Below are positions 55,727 to 64,000 of a DNA stretch of 64,000 bases, one piece after another. The notes below the pieces were generated by a model that saw nothing but the letters and a program-made list of their open reading frames with translations, was not told the origin of the DNA and made no database searches. Source of the DNA: Pseudomonas sp. efr-133-TYG-5 (lineage in GTDB: Bacteria > Pseudomonadota > Gammaproteobacteria > Pseudomonadales > Pseudomonadaceae); the NCBI RefSeq assembly GCF_030209175.1, contig NZ_JARVSM010000009.1, positions 1-64,000 of the forward strand. The letters run 5' to 3'. The translations under genes were made by a program, and so were the position numbers. Within the stretch, counting starts at the first letter, position 1. The number at the start of each line of letters is the position of its first letter.

Positions 55727-56884
55727 ATGATCTTCACCCAGGAACACGAAGCGCTGCGTCGCACCGTCCGCCAGTTCGTCGAGCACGAGATCAATCCGCA
55801 CGTGGCGGAATGGGAAAAGGCCGGGCGCTTCCCGATCCACGACATCTTCCGCAAGGCTGGCGACCTCGGCCTGCTGGGCATTTCCAAGCCGGAAAAATTC
55901 GGCGGCATGGGCCTCGACTACAGCTACTCGATCGTCGCCGCCGAAGAGTTCGGCACCATCCATTGCGGCGGCATTCCGATGTCGATCGGCGTCCAGACCG
56001 ACATGTGCACCCCAGCCCTCGCCCGCTTCGGCTCGGATGAACTGCGCGAAGAATTCCTGCGCCCGGCGATCAGTGGCGCGCAGGTCGGCTGCATCGGCGT
56101 CTCGGAAGTCGGCGCCGGCTCCGACGTTGCCGGGCTCAAGACCACGGCGCGCAAGGATGGCGACGACTATGTGATCAATGGCAGCAAGATGTGGATCACC
56201 AATTCGCCGAGCGCCGACTTCATCTGCCTGCTGGCCAACACCTCGGACGACAAGCCGCACATCAACAAGTCGCTGATCATGGTGCCGATGAACAGCCCCG
56301 GCATCAGTCTCAGTCCGCACCTGGACAAGCTCGGCATGCGCAGCTCGGAAACCGCCCAGGTGTTTTTCGACAATGTGCGCGTACCCCAGCGCAACCGTAT
56401 CGGCCACGAAGGCGCGGGGTTCATGATGCAGATGCTGCAGTTCCAGGAAGAACGCCTGTTCGGCGCGGCGAACATGATCAAGGGCCTGGAATATTGCGTC
56501 GACAGCACCATCGAGTACTGCAAGGACCGCAAGACCTTCGGTCACGCGCTGATCGACAACCAGGTGATCCACTTCCGTCTCGCCGAACTGCAGACCGAAA
56601 TCGAATGCCTGCGGGCACTGGTCTATCAGGCCACCGAGCAATACGTCAAAGGCCAGGATGTCACGCGGCTGGCGTCGATGGCCAAGCTCAAGGCCGGACG
56701 CCTGGGCCGCGAGGTCAGCGACAGCTGCCTGCAATACTGGGGCGGCATGGGCTTCATGTGGGACAACCCGGTGGCCCGCGCCTATCGCGACGTGCGCCTG
56801 GTGTCGATTGGCGGTGGCGCCGACGAAATCATGCTGGGGATCATCTGCAAACTGATGGGCATCCTGCCGGGGAAAAACAAATGA
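55727..56884 (+). CDS. atuD: AtuD, citronellyl-CoA dehydrogenase
   Basis: This 385-residue FAD-dependent acyl-CoA dehydrogenase introduces the 2,3 double bond of citronellyl-CoA to give cis-geranyl-CoA. Motifs are GCIGVSEVGAGSDVAGLKT and VINGSKMWITN (FAD and substrate binding), KDRKTFGHALIDNQ, and YWGGMGFMWDNPVARAYRD. At the position of the MCAD catalytic Glu the sequence reads SIGGGADEI, so the base must sit elsewhere, as in isovaleryl-CoA-type dehydrogenases. It overlaps atuE by four bases (ATGA). Confidence 0.92.
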   Translation: MIFTQEHEALRRTVRQFVEHEINPHVAEWEKAGRFPIHDIFRKAGDLGLLGISKPEKFGGMGLDYSYSIVAAEEFGTIHCGGIPMSIGVQTDMCTPALARFGSDELREEFLRPAISGAQVGCIGVSEVGAGSDVAGLKTTARKDGDDYVINGSKMWITNSPSADFICLLANTSDDKPHINKSLIMVPMNSPGISLSPHLDKLGMRSSETAQVFFDNVRVPQRNRIGHEGAGFMMQMLQFQEERLFGAANMIKGLEYCVDSTIEYCKDRKTFGHALIDNQVIHFRLAELQTEIECLRALVYQATEQYVKGQDVTRLASMAKLKAGRLGREVSDSCLQYWGGMGFMWDNPVARAYRDVRLVSIGGGADEIMLGIICKLMGILPGKNK

Positions 56885-57678
56885 GCCAGCTGCCCGCCTG
56901 CCAGACGCTGCTGCTGGAACTGCACAACAGCGTGCTGCACATCACCCTCAACCGCCCCGACAGTCGCAACGCCATGAACCTGCAAATGGTCGCCGAACTG
57001 CGCAGCGTATTCGCCGCCGTGGCGGATGACCGCGAGGTCCGCGCCCTGGTGCTGAGCGGCAGCGGCGGGCATTTCTGTGCCGGCGGCGACATCAAGGACA
57101 TGGCCAACGCCCGCGCTCACGGTGCCGCTGCCTACCGCGAACTCAACCGGGCCTTCGGCGCCCTGCTCGAAGAAGCGCAGCAGGTGTCGCAGGTGCTGAT
57201 CACGGTGCTGCAGGGTGCAGTGCTCGGCGGCGGTTTCGGCCTGGCCTGCGTCAGCGATATCGCGATGGCCGATCACCAGGCGCAATTCGGCCTGCCGGAA
57301 ACCAGCCTCGGCCTGCTGCCGGCGCAGATCGTACCGTTCGTGGTGCAACGCATCGGCCTGACCGAAGCCCGACGCCTGGCCCTGACCGCCGCGCGTTTCG
57401 ATGGCACCCAGGCCCGGCGCCTGGGCCTGGTGCATTTTGTCGAACATGACCCGCAAGCGCTGGCCGAGCGCCTCGACGAGGTGCTGCAGCACGTCCTCTG
57501 TTGTGCGCCGCAGGCGAATGCCGCGACCAAAAAACTGCTGCTGGCCAGTGCCGGGCAGCCTTCGGCCGCACTGCTCGATGAGGCGGCGCAGTGGTTCAGC
57601 GACGCGGTCACCGGCGCCGAAGGCAGCGAAGGCACGATGGCGTTCGTGCAAAAGCGCAAACCGCGCTGGGCCATCTGA
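56881..57678 (+). CDS. atuE: AtuE, isohexenylglutaconyl-CoA hydratase
   Basis: This 265-residue crotonase-fold enzyme hydrates isohexenylglutaconyl-CoA after the AtuCF carboxylation. LNRPDSRNAMNLQMV and SGSGGHFCAGGDIKDM hold the first oxyanion-hole residues, and LQGAVLGGGFGLACVSDIAMA the second. LPETSLGLLPAQIVPFVVQRIG is the usual active-site helix. Translation is coupled to atuD by an ATGA overlap. Acting on this substrate rather than 3-methylglutaconyl-CoA is inferred from the operon. Confidence 0.9.
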   Translation: MSQLPACQTLLLELHNSVLHITLNRPDSRNAMNLQMVAELRSVFAAVADDREVRALVLSGSGGHFCAGGDIKDMANARAHGAAAYRELNRAFGALLEEAQQVSQVLITVLQGAVLGGGFGLACVSDIAMADHQAQFGLPETSLGLLPAQIVPFVVQRIGLTEARRLALTAARFDGTQARRLGLVHFVEHDPQALAERLDEVLQHVLCCAPQANAATKKLLLASAGQPSAALLDEAAQWFSDAVTGAEGSEGTMAFVQKRKPRWAI

Positions 57679-57730
57679 AGCGTCGTGCGCCGTCCCTCAC
57701 TCTCACCGCCAGCCATCCGGGGAAATCAGC

Positions 57731-59692
57731 ATGCCCGCCCTCCACAAGATCCTGATCGCCAATCGCGGTGAAATCGCCTGCCGCATCCAGCGTACCGCCC
57801 AGGCCCTGGGTTATCGCACCGTCGCCGTCTTCAGCGACGCCGACGCCGACGCACTGCATGTGCAGATGGCCGATCAAGCGGTGCACATCGGCCCGGCGCC
57901 GGTGCAGCAGTCCTACCTGAATATCCCGGCGATTCTCGAGGCTGCCCGGCGCAGCGGCGCCGATGCCATCCACCCCGGCTATGGCTTTCTTTCGGAAAAC
58001 GCCGAATTCGCCCGCGCCTGCGAGCAGGCTGGCCTGACCTTCATCGGCCCCGGCGCCGACGCCATCGAGCTGATGGGCAGCAAGCGTCTGTCGAAACTCG
58101 CCATGCTCGAGGCCGGTGTGCCGTGCATTGCCGGCTATCAAGGCGCCGCACAGGACGATGCAACGCTGCTGCGCGAGGCTGCGCGCATCGGCTATCCGCT
58201 GATGATCAAGGCCAGTGCCGGCGGCGGTGGCCGCGGCATGCGCCTGGTGCACGACGCCGCCGACCTGCCCGCGCAGCTACGCACCGCACGTTCGGAAGCG
58301 TTGCACGGTTTTGGCAGCGCCGAGCTGATCCTCGAACAGGCCCTGATCGAGCCGCGCCATGTCGAAGTGCAGCTGTTTGGTGATCGCCACGGCAACCTGC
58401 TGTACCTCGGCGAGCGCGATTGTTCGATCCAGCGTCGCCATCAGAAAGTCATTGAAGAAGCGCCCTGCCCGGTGATGACCGGCGAATTGCGCCAGGCCAT
58501 GGGTGAAGCGGCCCTCAAGGCCGGGCGCGCGGTGAATTACGTCGGTGCCGGCACCGTCGAGTTTCTGCTCGATGCCCGCGGCCAGTTCTACTTCCTGGAG
58601 ATGAACACCCGTCTGCAGGTCGAGCACCCGGTGACCGAACTCGTCACCGGGCTGGATCTGGTGGCGTGGCAGCTGCACGTCGCCGAAGGCCTGCCGTTGC
58701 CGTTGACCCAGTATCAGGTGCAACTCAATGGCCACGCCATGGAAGTGCGCCTCTACGCCGAGGATCCGGCACAGGATTTTCTCCCGCAGACCGGCCGCAT
58801 CGCAGCCTGGGAGCCGGCACTGGCGCACGGCGCACGAGTTGACCACGGCGTGTGCGCAGGCCAGTCGATCAGCGCGTTCTACGACCCGCTGCTGGGCAAG
58901 CTGATTGCCCACGGCGCCACGCGCGAGGAGGCCCGCCGCAAACTGCTGCGCGCAGTCGAGGACAGCGTGCTGCTCGGCGTGCAGAGTAACCAGCGCCTGC
59001 TCGCCAGTCTGTTGCAACACCCGCAGTTCATCGACGGTGCATTCAGCACCGGGTTCATCCCCCGGCACTTTGCCGATCACCCGTGCCTGCAACCCCTTAC
59101 GCCGAGCGCCGAGCAACTGGCGATCGCCGCGCTGTTGTTCTACCAGGGCACCGCCGCGGCGCACCGTGCGCCGCTGGCCGGTTGGCGCAACAACGCCAGC
59201 GAGCCGCTGCTTTATCGGCTGGCCCTGGACGAGCAGGACTGGCCAGTGCAACTGCGTGCCACAGCGCAGGGTCGCTGTCAGGTTGAAGTGGCTGGGCGCA
59301 CCATCGAGTTGCGGCTTGTCGAACATGACGAGCGCACGGTGACACTCGACCTCGACGGTCTGCGCCAACGCCATGCCTATCGCCTGGACGCCGAGCAACT
59401 GTGGTTGTTCACCCGGCCCGGCAGTTTGCGCCTGGTTGACCGAACTCACGCGGTGATCGACAGTCAGACCAGCGTCAGTTCCGGCACCCTGAAAGCACCG
59501 ATGGACGGCGCTATCGTCGATGTCCTGGTCAGCGAAGGCAGCGTGGTCAGCAAAGGCCAGTTGCTGGTGGTGCTGGAGGCAATGAAAATGGAGCATCCGC
59601 TCAAGGCCGGCATCGACGGCATCTTGAAGCGGGTGCAGGTCAAGGTCGGCGATCAGGTGAAAAATCGTCAGGTTCTGTTGCAAGTCGAGTGA
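57731..59692 (+). CDS. atuF: AtuF, geranyl-CoA carboxylase alpha (biotin carboxylase/carrier) subunit
   Basis: The N-terminal 450 residues of this 653-residue biotin-dependent subunit form the biotin carboxylase (ILIANRGEIACRIQRTA; ATP loop KASAGGGGRGMRLV; FLEMNTRLQVEHPVTE). A linker domain follows, then a C-terminal biotinyl domain with EAMKMEHPLKAG and biotinyl-Lys619. It pairs with AtuC. The ATG at 57731 begins the conserved HKILIANRGE; the longer upstream frame is an atuE shadow. It is the last atu gene here: atuG and atuH, which follow in P. aeruginosa, are absent at this site. Confidence 0.93.
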   Translation: MPALHKILIANRGEIACRIQRTAQALGYRTVAVFSDADADALHVQMADQAVHIGPAPVQQSYLNIPAILEAARRSGADAIHPGYGFLSENAEFARACEQAGLTFIGPGADAIELMGSKRLSKLAMLEAGVPCIAGYQGAAQDDATLLREAARIGYPLMIKASAGGGGRGMRLVHDAADLPAQLRTARSEALHGFGSAELILEQALIEPRHVEVQLFGDRHGNLLYLGERDCSIQRRHQKVIEEAPCPVMTGELRQAMGEAALKAGRAVNYVGAGTVEFLLDARGQFYFLEMNTRLQVEHPVTELVTGLDLVAWQLHVAEGLPLPLTQYQVQLNGHAMEVRLYAEDPAQDFLPQTGRIAAWEPALAHGARVDHGVCAGQSISAFYDPLLGKLIAHGATREEARRKLLRAVEDSVLLGVQSNQRLLASLLQHPQFIDGAFSTGFIPRHFADHPCLQPLTPSAEQLAIAALLFYQGTAAAHRAPLAGWRNNASEPLLYRLALDEQDWPVQLRATAQGRCQVEVAGRTIELRLVEHDERTVTLDLDGLRQRHAYRLDAEQLWLFTRPGSLRLVDRTHAVIDSQTSVSSGTLKAPMDGAIVDVLVSEGSVVSKGQLLVVLEAMKMEHPLKAGIDGILKRVQVKVGDQVKNRQVLLQVE

Positions 59693-59762
59693 GTCGCCGC
59701 GCACGTACGCAAGGTTTGACTACGCTCTGATGAATCAGGCCGCGTAAATCAGGAACCCTGCG

Positions 59763-60305
59763 ATGCCCCATTGGCTGGTCATTGATCTGGAAGCCACCAC
59801 CGATGAAGGTGGGTGGCCGGTTACAGAAATGGAAATCATCGAGATCGGCGCCACCCTGGTGGATCGCTCCGGTCGCGAACAGGATCACTTTCAACGTTTC
59901 GTCAGGCCGACGCGACGACCGCTGCTGACGCCGTTCTGCCGCGAGCTGACGCATATCACCCAGGCCAACATCGATGCCGCGCAACCCCTGAGCGACGTCT
60001 GGCCGGCCTTCGAACGCTGGCTCGGCCAGCATCAGCCACGCCTCGAAGGCTGGGCCAGTTGGGGCGATTACGACCGCAAGCAACTGCTGCAGGAATGGCA
60101 ACGCCTGCAACTCGACAGCGGGTTGAGCCGCGTGCCGCACATGAACCTCAAGCAGCGCTTCGCCAAGGCCCGGCGCCTCGAGCGGCCGCTGGGCCTCAAC
60201 GGCGCGCTGCAACTGGCCGGCATGCAGTTCACCGGGCAGCAGCATCGGGCGCTGGAAGATGCCCGCAATACCGCGCGTTTATTGCCGCTGGTGTTGCCAC
60301 TCTAG
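59763..60305 (+). CDS. DEDDh 3'-5' exonuclease (ERI1/KapD-like)
   Basis: The first acidic pair of this 180-residue DnaQ-fold exonuclease is in [12 protein letters not shown], the second Asp in [13 protein letters not shown], and the His plus last Asp in [15 protein letters not shown], giving the DEDDh set. [21 protein letters not shown] is typical of the ERI1/KapD group, which trims RNA or DNA 3' ends. The substrate is not known. The ATG at 59763 is 70 bases after atuF, in which no operon feature continues, so it is probably independent of terpene catabolism. Confidence 0.88.
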   Translation: MPHWLVIDLEATTDEGGWPVTEMEIIEIGATLVDRSGREQDHFQRFVRPTRRPLLTPFCRELTHITQANIDAAQPLSDVWPAFERWLGQHQPRLEGWASWGDYDRKQLLQEWQRLQLDSGLSRVPHMNLKQRFAKARRLERPLGLNGALQLAGMQFTGQQHRALEDARNTARLLPLVLPL

Positions 60306-60375
60306 ACACGTGACGGCACCGGAAGCCTTGTGCATACTGGCCGGCCCCTTTTTAACCCTTTTCGAGGAATCGCCC

Positions 60376-60660
60376 ATGTTTAAAGTCAACGAGTACTTCG
60401 ACGGCACCGTCAAGTCGATCGCCTTTGGCACCGCTGAAGGTCCGGCGACCATCGGCGTCATGGCCCCGGGCGAATACGAATTCGGCACCAGCCAGCGCGA
60501 AATCATGCACGTCGTGTCCGGCGCACTGACCGTCAAGCTGCCAGACAGCACCGACTGGGAAACCTTCGCCGCCGGCAGCCAGTTCAACGTGCCGGCCAAC
60601 AGCAAGTTTCAGCTGAAGGTCGCCGTCGACACCGCTTACCTGTGCGAATACCGCGGCTGA
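60376..60660 (+). CDS. ppnP: PpnP, pyrimidine/purine nucleoside phosphorylase (cupin)
   Basis: This 94-residue cupin of the PpnP (YaiE) family phosphorolyses nucleosides to free base and ribose-1-phosphate. Nearly the whole sequence matches the family: [35 protein letters not shown], and a C-terminal [34 protein letters not shown] before the ATG at 60376 supplies the ribosome site. A strong terminator follows. Confidence 0.95.
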   Translation: MFKVNEYFDGTVKSIAFGTAEGPATIGVMAPGEYEFGTSQREIMHVVSGALTVKLPDSTDWETFAAGSQFNVPANSKFQLKVAVDTAYLCEYRG

Positions 60661-60683
60661 AACCCCGGGTTTTCAAGGCGATA

Positions 60684-60718
60684 AAAAAATGCCCGTGTCC
60701 AACGACACGGGCATTTTC
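60684..60718. terminator. Bidirectional rho-independent terminator
   Basis: ATGCCCGTGTC (60689-60699) and GACACGGGCAT (60704-60714) pair perfectly, with an A-run before and TTTT after. It ends ppnP on the plus strand and the MOSC gene on the minus strand. Confidence 0.92.
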
Positions 60719-60731
60719 ATTCGGTCGCGAG

Positions 60732-61538
60732 CTACTCGAGAATTTCCACCGCCATTCCCACTTCGAGACGACCATTGCTGTCGTTGACCAGGTTCTGCCC
60801 GAACATCGCGCCGTCCGCCTGGGCGCGGGTTTTCTGCAGGGTCGCCAGCGGTTCGCGATCGGCGCTGCGTTCGCCGGTCTGTGGATCGATGGTGGTCAGA
60901 ATGCAGCGTGAGCACGACTTGACCACACGGAACTCGACTTCACCGATGCGGATGCGCTTCCAGCCATCCTCGGCATATGCCTCGCTGCCTTCGATCACCA
61001 GGTTCGGCCGAAAGCGCAGCATTTCCAGCGGGCGCCCGACTTCCTGCGACAAATGTTGCAGCGACGCTTCACCGATCAGCAGCAAAGGGAAACCGTCGGC
61101 AAACGCCACCTGATCGTCATCGCGGCCGTAGCCCGCCTGGGTGGTGCGGGCGCGATCCAGCGGCACCTGCACCAGGCGCGTCGGCTTGCCGATGAACTCG
61201 CTGACCCAGCGCGCGGCCTGCGCACCGGCATCCGGCACAGGCAGGGTGTCGCGCCAGATAGTCACGCCGCGCAGTTCGGCAGCGTTGTCGGGCAAGGCGA
61301 TGTCCAGCGGGGCATGGCCAGGTGCGCTGAGGGTCAGGCCACCGTCGGCATTCCACAGCGCCGACAACTGGCTCATTTTCGCCTCGGCGCGCTGGGTCAG
61401 GAAGCGCCCGCTGGCCTCGTCCACCAGCATCCAGCGGCGGTCACCCTCAAGCCCCAGTTTGTCCAGACCGATCCCTTGCAGGACCTCGCCCTTGGCGGAT
61501 TTCAACGGGTAACGATAAAGCGCGCTCAGACGCAGCAT
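60732..61538 (-). CDS. MOSC domain protein (YcbX-like)
   Basis: This 268-residue protein has an N-terminal MOSC_N beta-barrel (about 1-120; ALYRYPLKSAKGE, LEGDRRWMLVDE) and a MOSC domain (about 120-265) with the molybdenum-cofactor Cys in VKSCSRCILTTIDPQTGE. Relatives such as YcbX and mARC reduce N-hydroxylated compounds. E. coli YcbX has an extra C-terminal 2Fe-2S domain, which is missing here, so an external electron donor is needed. The ATG at 61538 follows AGGGAG; a TTG two codons upstream is unlikely. Confidence 0.85.
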   Translation of the reverse strand: MLRLSALYRYPLKSAKGEVLQGIGLDKLGLEGDRRWMLVDEASGRFLTQRAEAKMSQLSALWNADGGLTLSAPGHAPLDIALPDNAAELRGVTIWRDTLPVPDAGAQAARWVSEFIGKPTRLVQVPLDRARTTQAGYGRDDDQVAFADGFPLLLIGEASLQHLSQEVGRPLEMLRFRPNLVIEGSEAYAEDGWKRIRIGEVEFRVVKSCSRCILTTIDPQTGERSADREPLATLQKTRAQADGAMFGQNLVNDSNGRLEVGMAVEILE

Positions 61539-61629
61539 GGCCAACTCCCTGGTGGCTGAAAAACGCCACCCTATACGAGCTTGGGCAGCGAATCAAAGGC
61601 TGCCGCACAGTCAGCTCGCGACCGCCGCG

Positions 61630-62565
61630 TCAGGCCGGAACTTCGTCAAGCATCAGGCGCTGGCGTACCACATCGACCAGTTTGTCCGGCTGGAACTTGG
61701 ACAGGAAGTTGTCGCAACCGACCTTCTTCACCATCGAATCGTTGAAGCTGCCGGACAGCGAGGTGTGCAGCACCACATAGAGGCCCCGCAGGCGCGGGTC
61801 GTTGCGAATTTCGGTCGTCAGGCGGTAGCCGTCCATTTCCGGCATTTCCGCATCGGTGAAGACCATCAGCAGTTTGTCGGTCATGTTCACCCCGGTGTCG
61901 GCCCAGGCCTTGAGCATGTTCAGGGCTTTCAGACCGTCGCTGGCGATATGCATCTTCACGCCCAACTGGCCGAGGGTGTCGCGCAGTTGCGACAGCGCGA
62001 CATTCGAGTCGTCCACCAGCAGCACTTCGCGGCCACGGGCGCGTTCCAGCACCGGGTCGTCGAGCTTGTCACGGGACACCTTGGCGTTGTACGGGACGAT
62101 TTCGGCGAGGACTTTCTCGACGTCGATGATTTCCACCAGTTGATCGTCGACCTTGCTGATCGCGGTCAGGTAATGCTGGCGGCCGGCGCTGGTCGGCGGC
62201 GGCAGAATGGCTTCCCAGTTCATGTTGACGATGCGGTCGACGCCGCCAACGAGAAAGGCCTGCACCGAACGGTTGTACTCGGTGACGATGATCGTGCTGT
62301 TCGGGCCCGGTACCAGCGGGCGCATGCCGATGGCCTGGGACAGGTCGATCACGGGCAGGGTCTGCCCGCGCAGGTTGACCACGCCGCAGACGAACGGGTG
62401 ACGCTGAGGCATCAGGGTCAGCTTCGGCAGTTGCAGGACTTCCTGAACCTTGAACACGTTGATCGCGAACAATTGGCGTCCGGCCAGTCGAAACATGAGA
62501 ATTTCCAGGCGATTCTCACCCACCAGTTGCGTGCGTTGGTCTACCGTGTCGAGAATGCCGGCCAT
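61630..62565 (-). CDS. cheV: CheV, chemotaxis coupling protein with receiver domain
   Basis: This 311-residue protein has an N-terminal CheW domain (about 15-160; ILMFRLAGRQLFAINVFKVQEV, GVVNLRGQTLPVIDLS) and a C-terminal receiver domain (about 180-300) with acidic pocket VLLVDDS and phosphorylation site VFTDAEMPEMDGY. CheV couples chemoreceptors to CheA and tunes adaptation by phosphorylation. Of the ATGs at 62568 and 62565 the second is better spaced from AGGAG. A FliA-type promoter lies 43 bases upstream, so the gene belongs to the late flagellar regulon. Confidence 0.93.
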   Translation of the reverse strand: MAGILDTVDQRTQLVGENRLEILMFRLAGRQLFAINVFKVQEVLQLPKLTLMPQRHPFVCGVVNLRGQTLPVIDLSQAIGMRPLVPGPNSTIIVTEYNRSVQAFLVGGVDRIVNMNWEAILPPPTSAGRQHYLTAISKVDDQLVEIIDVEKVLAEIVPYNAKVSRDKLDDPVLERARGREVLLVDDSNVALSQLRDTLGQLGVKMHIASDGLKALNMLKAWADTGVNMTDKLLMVFTDAEMPEMDGYRLTTEIRNDPRLRGLYVVLHTSLSGSFNDSMVKKVGCDNFLSKFQPDKLVDVVRQRLMLDEVPA

Positions 62566-62607
62566 CATGACTCCTGGGCTTGTACTGATGAATTCACTAT
62601 TGGGGGG

Positions 62608-62634
62608 TTATCGGCAGGATATGGCGGATCTTGA
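62608..62634 (-). promoter_or_regulatory. FliA (sigma-28) promoter of cheV
   Basis: On the minus strand TCAA (62634-62631) is followed after exactly 15 bases by GCCGATAA (62615-62608), a perfect sigma-28 -10 and a three-of-four -35 (consensus TAAA). The rest of 62566-63018 has no gene; it contains a short hairpin ATCAGG/CCTGAT near 62800. Confidence 0.8.
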
Positions 62635-63018
62635 TCCCGTCACATCACAGCAGCAAAATGCCATGAACAAGCATTGATGTCACATTAACATCATGCTTTA
62701 CTGGCCCGGTGAAAATCATCTGCTACATTCTCTTCGGCGCGACCCTGGTTTGCGTTGAAGGTTCCCGCGTCTAAGGGATTCCCCTAGTAACAATCAGGCC
62801 CAACCTGATGTTCGCAATATCCAATAGCCATTAATGTGACGCCATTCTCATTGCATGAACGGAGTCAGGCTATTGTGTGCGATCGCAGGTCAGTGGAAAC
62901 ACATCCTCTTGATACCCCCAGTCTGTGCATCGGCACGCCTGGGTGCGATCTTGCGACGGTGCATGACCGTCGACACACACGGCATTCCCTCATCAGACAT
63001 GACGTTGTGGAGATAAGC

Positions 63019-63489
63019 ATGCCGAACGACCGTAAAGAGTGGGCGCAGCGCTTCCCCGAATTTCTCGTCGAGGCTGAAACGCTCCTGGCCAAAACCGAAG
63101 AATGCCTCAGCCATCTGCAGCTGATCAGCAATGACAAGGACGCCATCGACTGCATGCTCAGCACCCTGCTCAAGCTGGCGAACCGCGCCGATGCGCTGGC
63201 ACTGGAGGCGATTTCCGAATTCTCGCTGCACATTCACGGCCTGCTCAATCAGGCCGTGGACCATATCGACCTGCACGCTCAGGCCCTGGACGCCCTGAAG
63301 GACTGCCTGACGCTGATGGCCTGGCAACTGGAACTGATCGACCAGACCACCGGCCAATTGAGTCTCGATCAAAGCGAGCAGCATTCGCTGATTGAAGCCT
63401 TCGCCTTCCAGGTTGGACAACATCAGTTTCAGCTGCCGGTCAGCACCAAGCCATTGTCTCTGGTGGCCTGGTCAGAGCGACAGGCGTAA
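63019..63489 (+). CDS. Helical protein of unknown function, divergent from cheV
   Basis: I do not recognise this 156-residue protein. It appears almost entirely alpha-helical and acidic, with heptad-like stretches (FLVEAETLLAKTEECLSHL; CMLSTLLKLANRADALALEAI; HIHGLLNQAVDHIDLHAQALD). The pattern resembles helical-bundle proteins such as phosphotransfer (HPt) domains, and residues in SLHIHGLLNQ could hold a phospho-His, but this is a guess. The ATG at 63019 has GGAG six bases upstream; the frame runs back to 62836 but that part looks non-coding. Lying opposite cheV, it may act in chemotaxis or motility. Confidence 0.65.
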   Translation: MPNDRKEWAQRFPEFLVEAETLLAKTEECLSHLQLISNDKDAIDCMLSTLLKLANRADALALEAISEFSLHIHGLLNQAVDHIDLHAQALDALKDCLTLMAWQLELIDQTTGQLSLDQSEQHSLIEAFAFQVGQHQFQLPVSTKPLSLVAWSERQA

Positions 63490-63832
63490 ATCGCCATACC
63501 GGCGCAAACGGTCGGTTCAGTTTCAGCCTCGAATGTCGCAATTGAATAGTTCATGCCTGCCAGCGACAAATCCGAATAAATAATCTTCCTTGATCAATGC
63601 GGAATTTCTACCGCGGGTATCAGGGTTTGCCTGTGTATAAAAATGCAACTTCAGGCAATGTCCATATCAATCGAATAAAACAAATCAACTTTTTCCATAA
63701 TGGAACCAGCGTCCAACATGGCGTATTTCCTGACTGTTCGGACATATTGGCTAAACGCGACCAACGGTATCTTAAGTGGTATTATGCCGCCCGTTAGTTG
63801 CTATCAATTAATGGCACAGTGATTTCAGTGAT
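63490..63832. other. AT-rich intergenic region
   Basis: This stretch drops to roughly 40 percent GC, well below the rest of the window. A 66-codon frame within it (63597-63797) has no ribosome site and atypical codon use, so it is not called. I see no repeat, tRNA or clear promoter; AT-rich DNA of this kind often precedes a surface or accessory gene. Confidence 0.5.
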
Positions 63833-64000
63833 ATGTCTACCGCGAAGTTTTCATTCCACTTTCGATCACTGTGCCGCGTTGAAACCGGCAACATAATCGA
63901 GCGTTTTTTCAGACAGAGACTTGCCCGCCATCCAGGCCGGTCTGCCCGCAGCGAACATTCATTGGCTCCATCCGCTATGTACGCCAGCCTCAAGACAATC
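63833..64000 (+). CDS. Possible start of a gene cut by the right edge
   Basis: From the ATG at 63833 the frame stays open for 56 codons to the window end (beginning MSTAKFSFHFRSLCRVE). There is no strong Shine-Dalgarno, and the residues (Arg- and Ser-rich) match nothing I recognise. An opposite-strand frame (63993-63808) is equally open, so the call is tentative. Confidence 0.25.
   Translation, partial: MSTAKFSFHFRSLCRVETGNIIERFFRQRLARHPGRSARSEHSLAPSAMYASLKTI

Noticed and set aside
63597-63797. 66-codon frame in the AT-rich right end
   Set aside because: No ribosome-binding site, no signal or domain feature, and codon use unlike the rest of the window.

Overview
The window looks like the chromosome of a fluorescent Pseudomonas (P. 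fluorescens group). It has high GC and G/C-rich third codon positions. It carries pyoverdine genes with Pseudomonas-type PvdS promoters, the fpvGHJKCDEF ferripyoverdine-processing operon, the msuEDC-sfnR sulfonate genes, the atu acyclic-terpene genes, and REP-type repeats. No rRNA, tRNA, CRISPR array, prophage or insertion sequence is visible.

Layout. 0-8 kb: housekeeping and transport genes (rhtA, two small lipoproteins, a TetR/SDR divergon, an Xaa-Pro aminopeptidase, a stand-alone cysteine desulfurase, a LysE exporter). 8-16 kb: an organosulfur region. msuE-msuD-msuC-sfnR lies behind a sigma-54 promoter with a pair of dyads upstream. A SoxR/monooxygenase pair with a SoxR promoter follows, then a convergent sfnB-metI-metQ unit with no ATPase gene. 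16-18 kb: a VOC protein and a dehalogenase-type hydrolase. 18-24 kb: fpvGHJKCDEF, the reductase and ABC system that strips and captures iron from ferripyoverdine in the periplasm. 24-26 kb: an MbtH-like gene and pvdH, each with its own PvdS box. 27-32.4 kb: a two-component system divergent from dsbD/tlpA-like/dsbG. 32.4-34.3 kb: a low-GC ParB-like gene and a hydrolase. 34.5-47.6 kb: pvdL, the 4332-residue chromophore synthetase. 47.9-49.7 kb: Fur-controlled pvdS and an N-hydroxyornithine acetyltransferase gene (pvdYII-like) with a perfect PvdS box. 50.6-59.7 kb: atuR and divergent atuABCDEF. 59.7-64 kb: an exonuclease, ppnP, a MOSC protein, cheV behind a FliA-type promoter, and an AT-rich right end.

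How the genes work together. Iron starvation relieves Fur repression of pvdS. PvdS then drives pvdH (diaminobutyrate supply), the MbtH-like adenylation helper, pvdL (acyl-Glu-D-Tyr-Dab assembly) and pvdYII. The fpv operon recovers iron from the imported chelate. The acetyltransferase predicts that this strain's pyoverdine contains acetyl-hydroxyornithine. The msu/sfn genes release sulfite from methanesulfonate and related compounds with FMNH2 supplied by MsuE. SfnR probably activates its own operon through sigma-54. The atu genes convert citronellyl/geranyl-CoA towards leucine-type catabolism under AtuR control.

Limits. Functions are assigned by reading motifs and recognising families. No database search, folding or promoter scoring was run, and residue positions are counted by hand.
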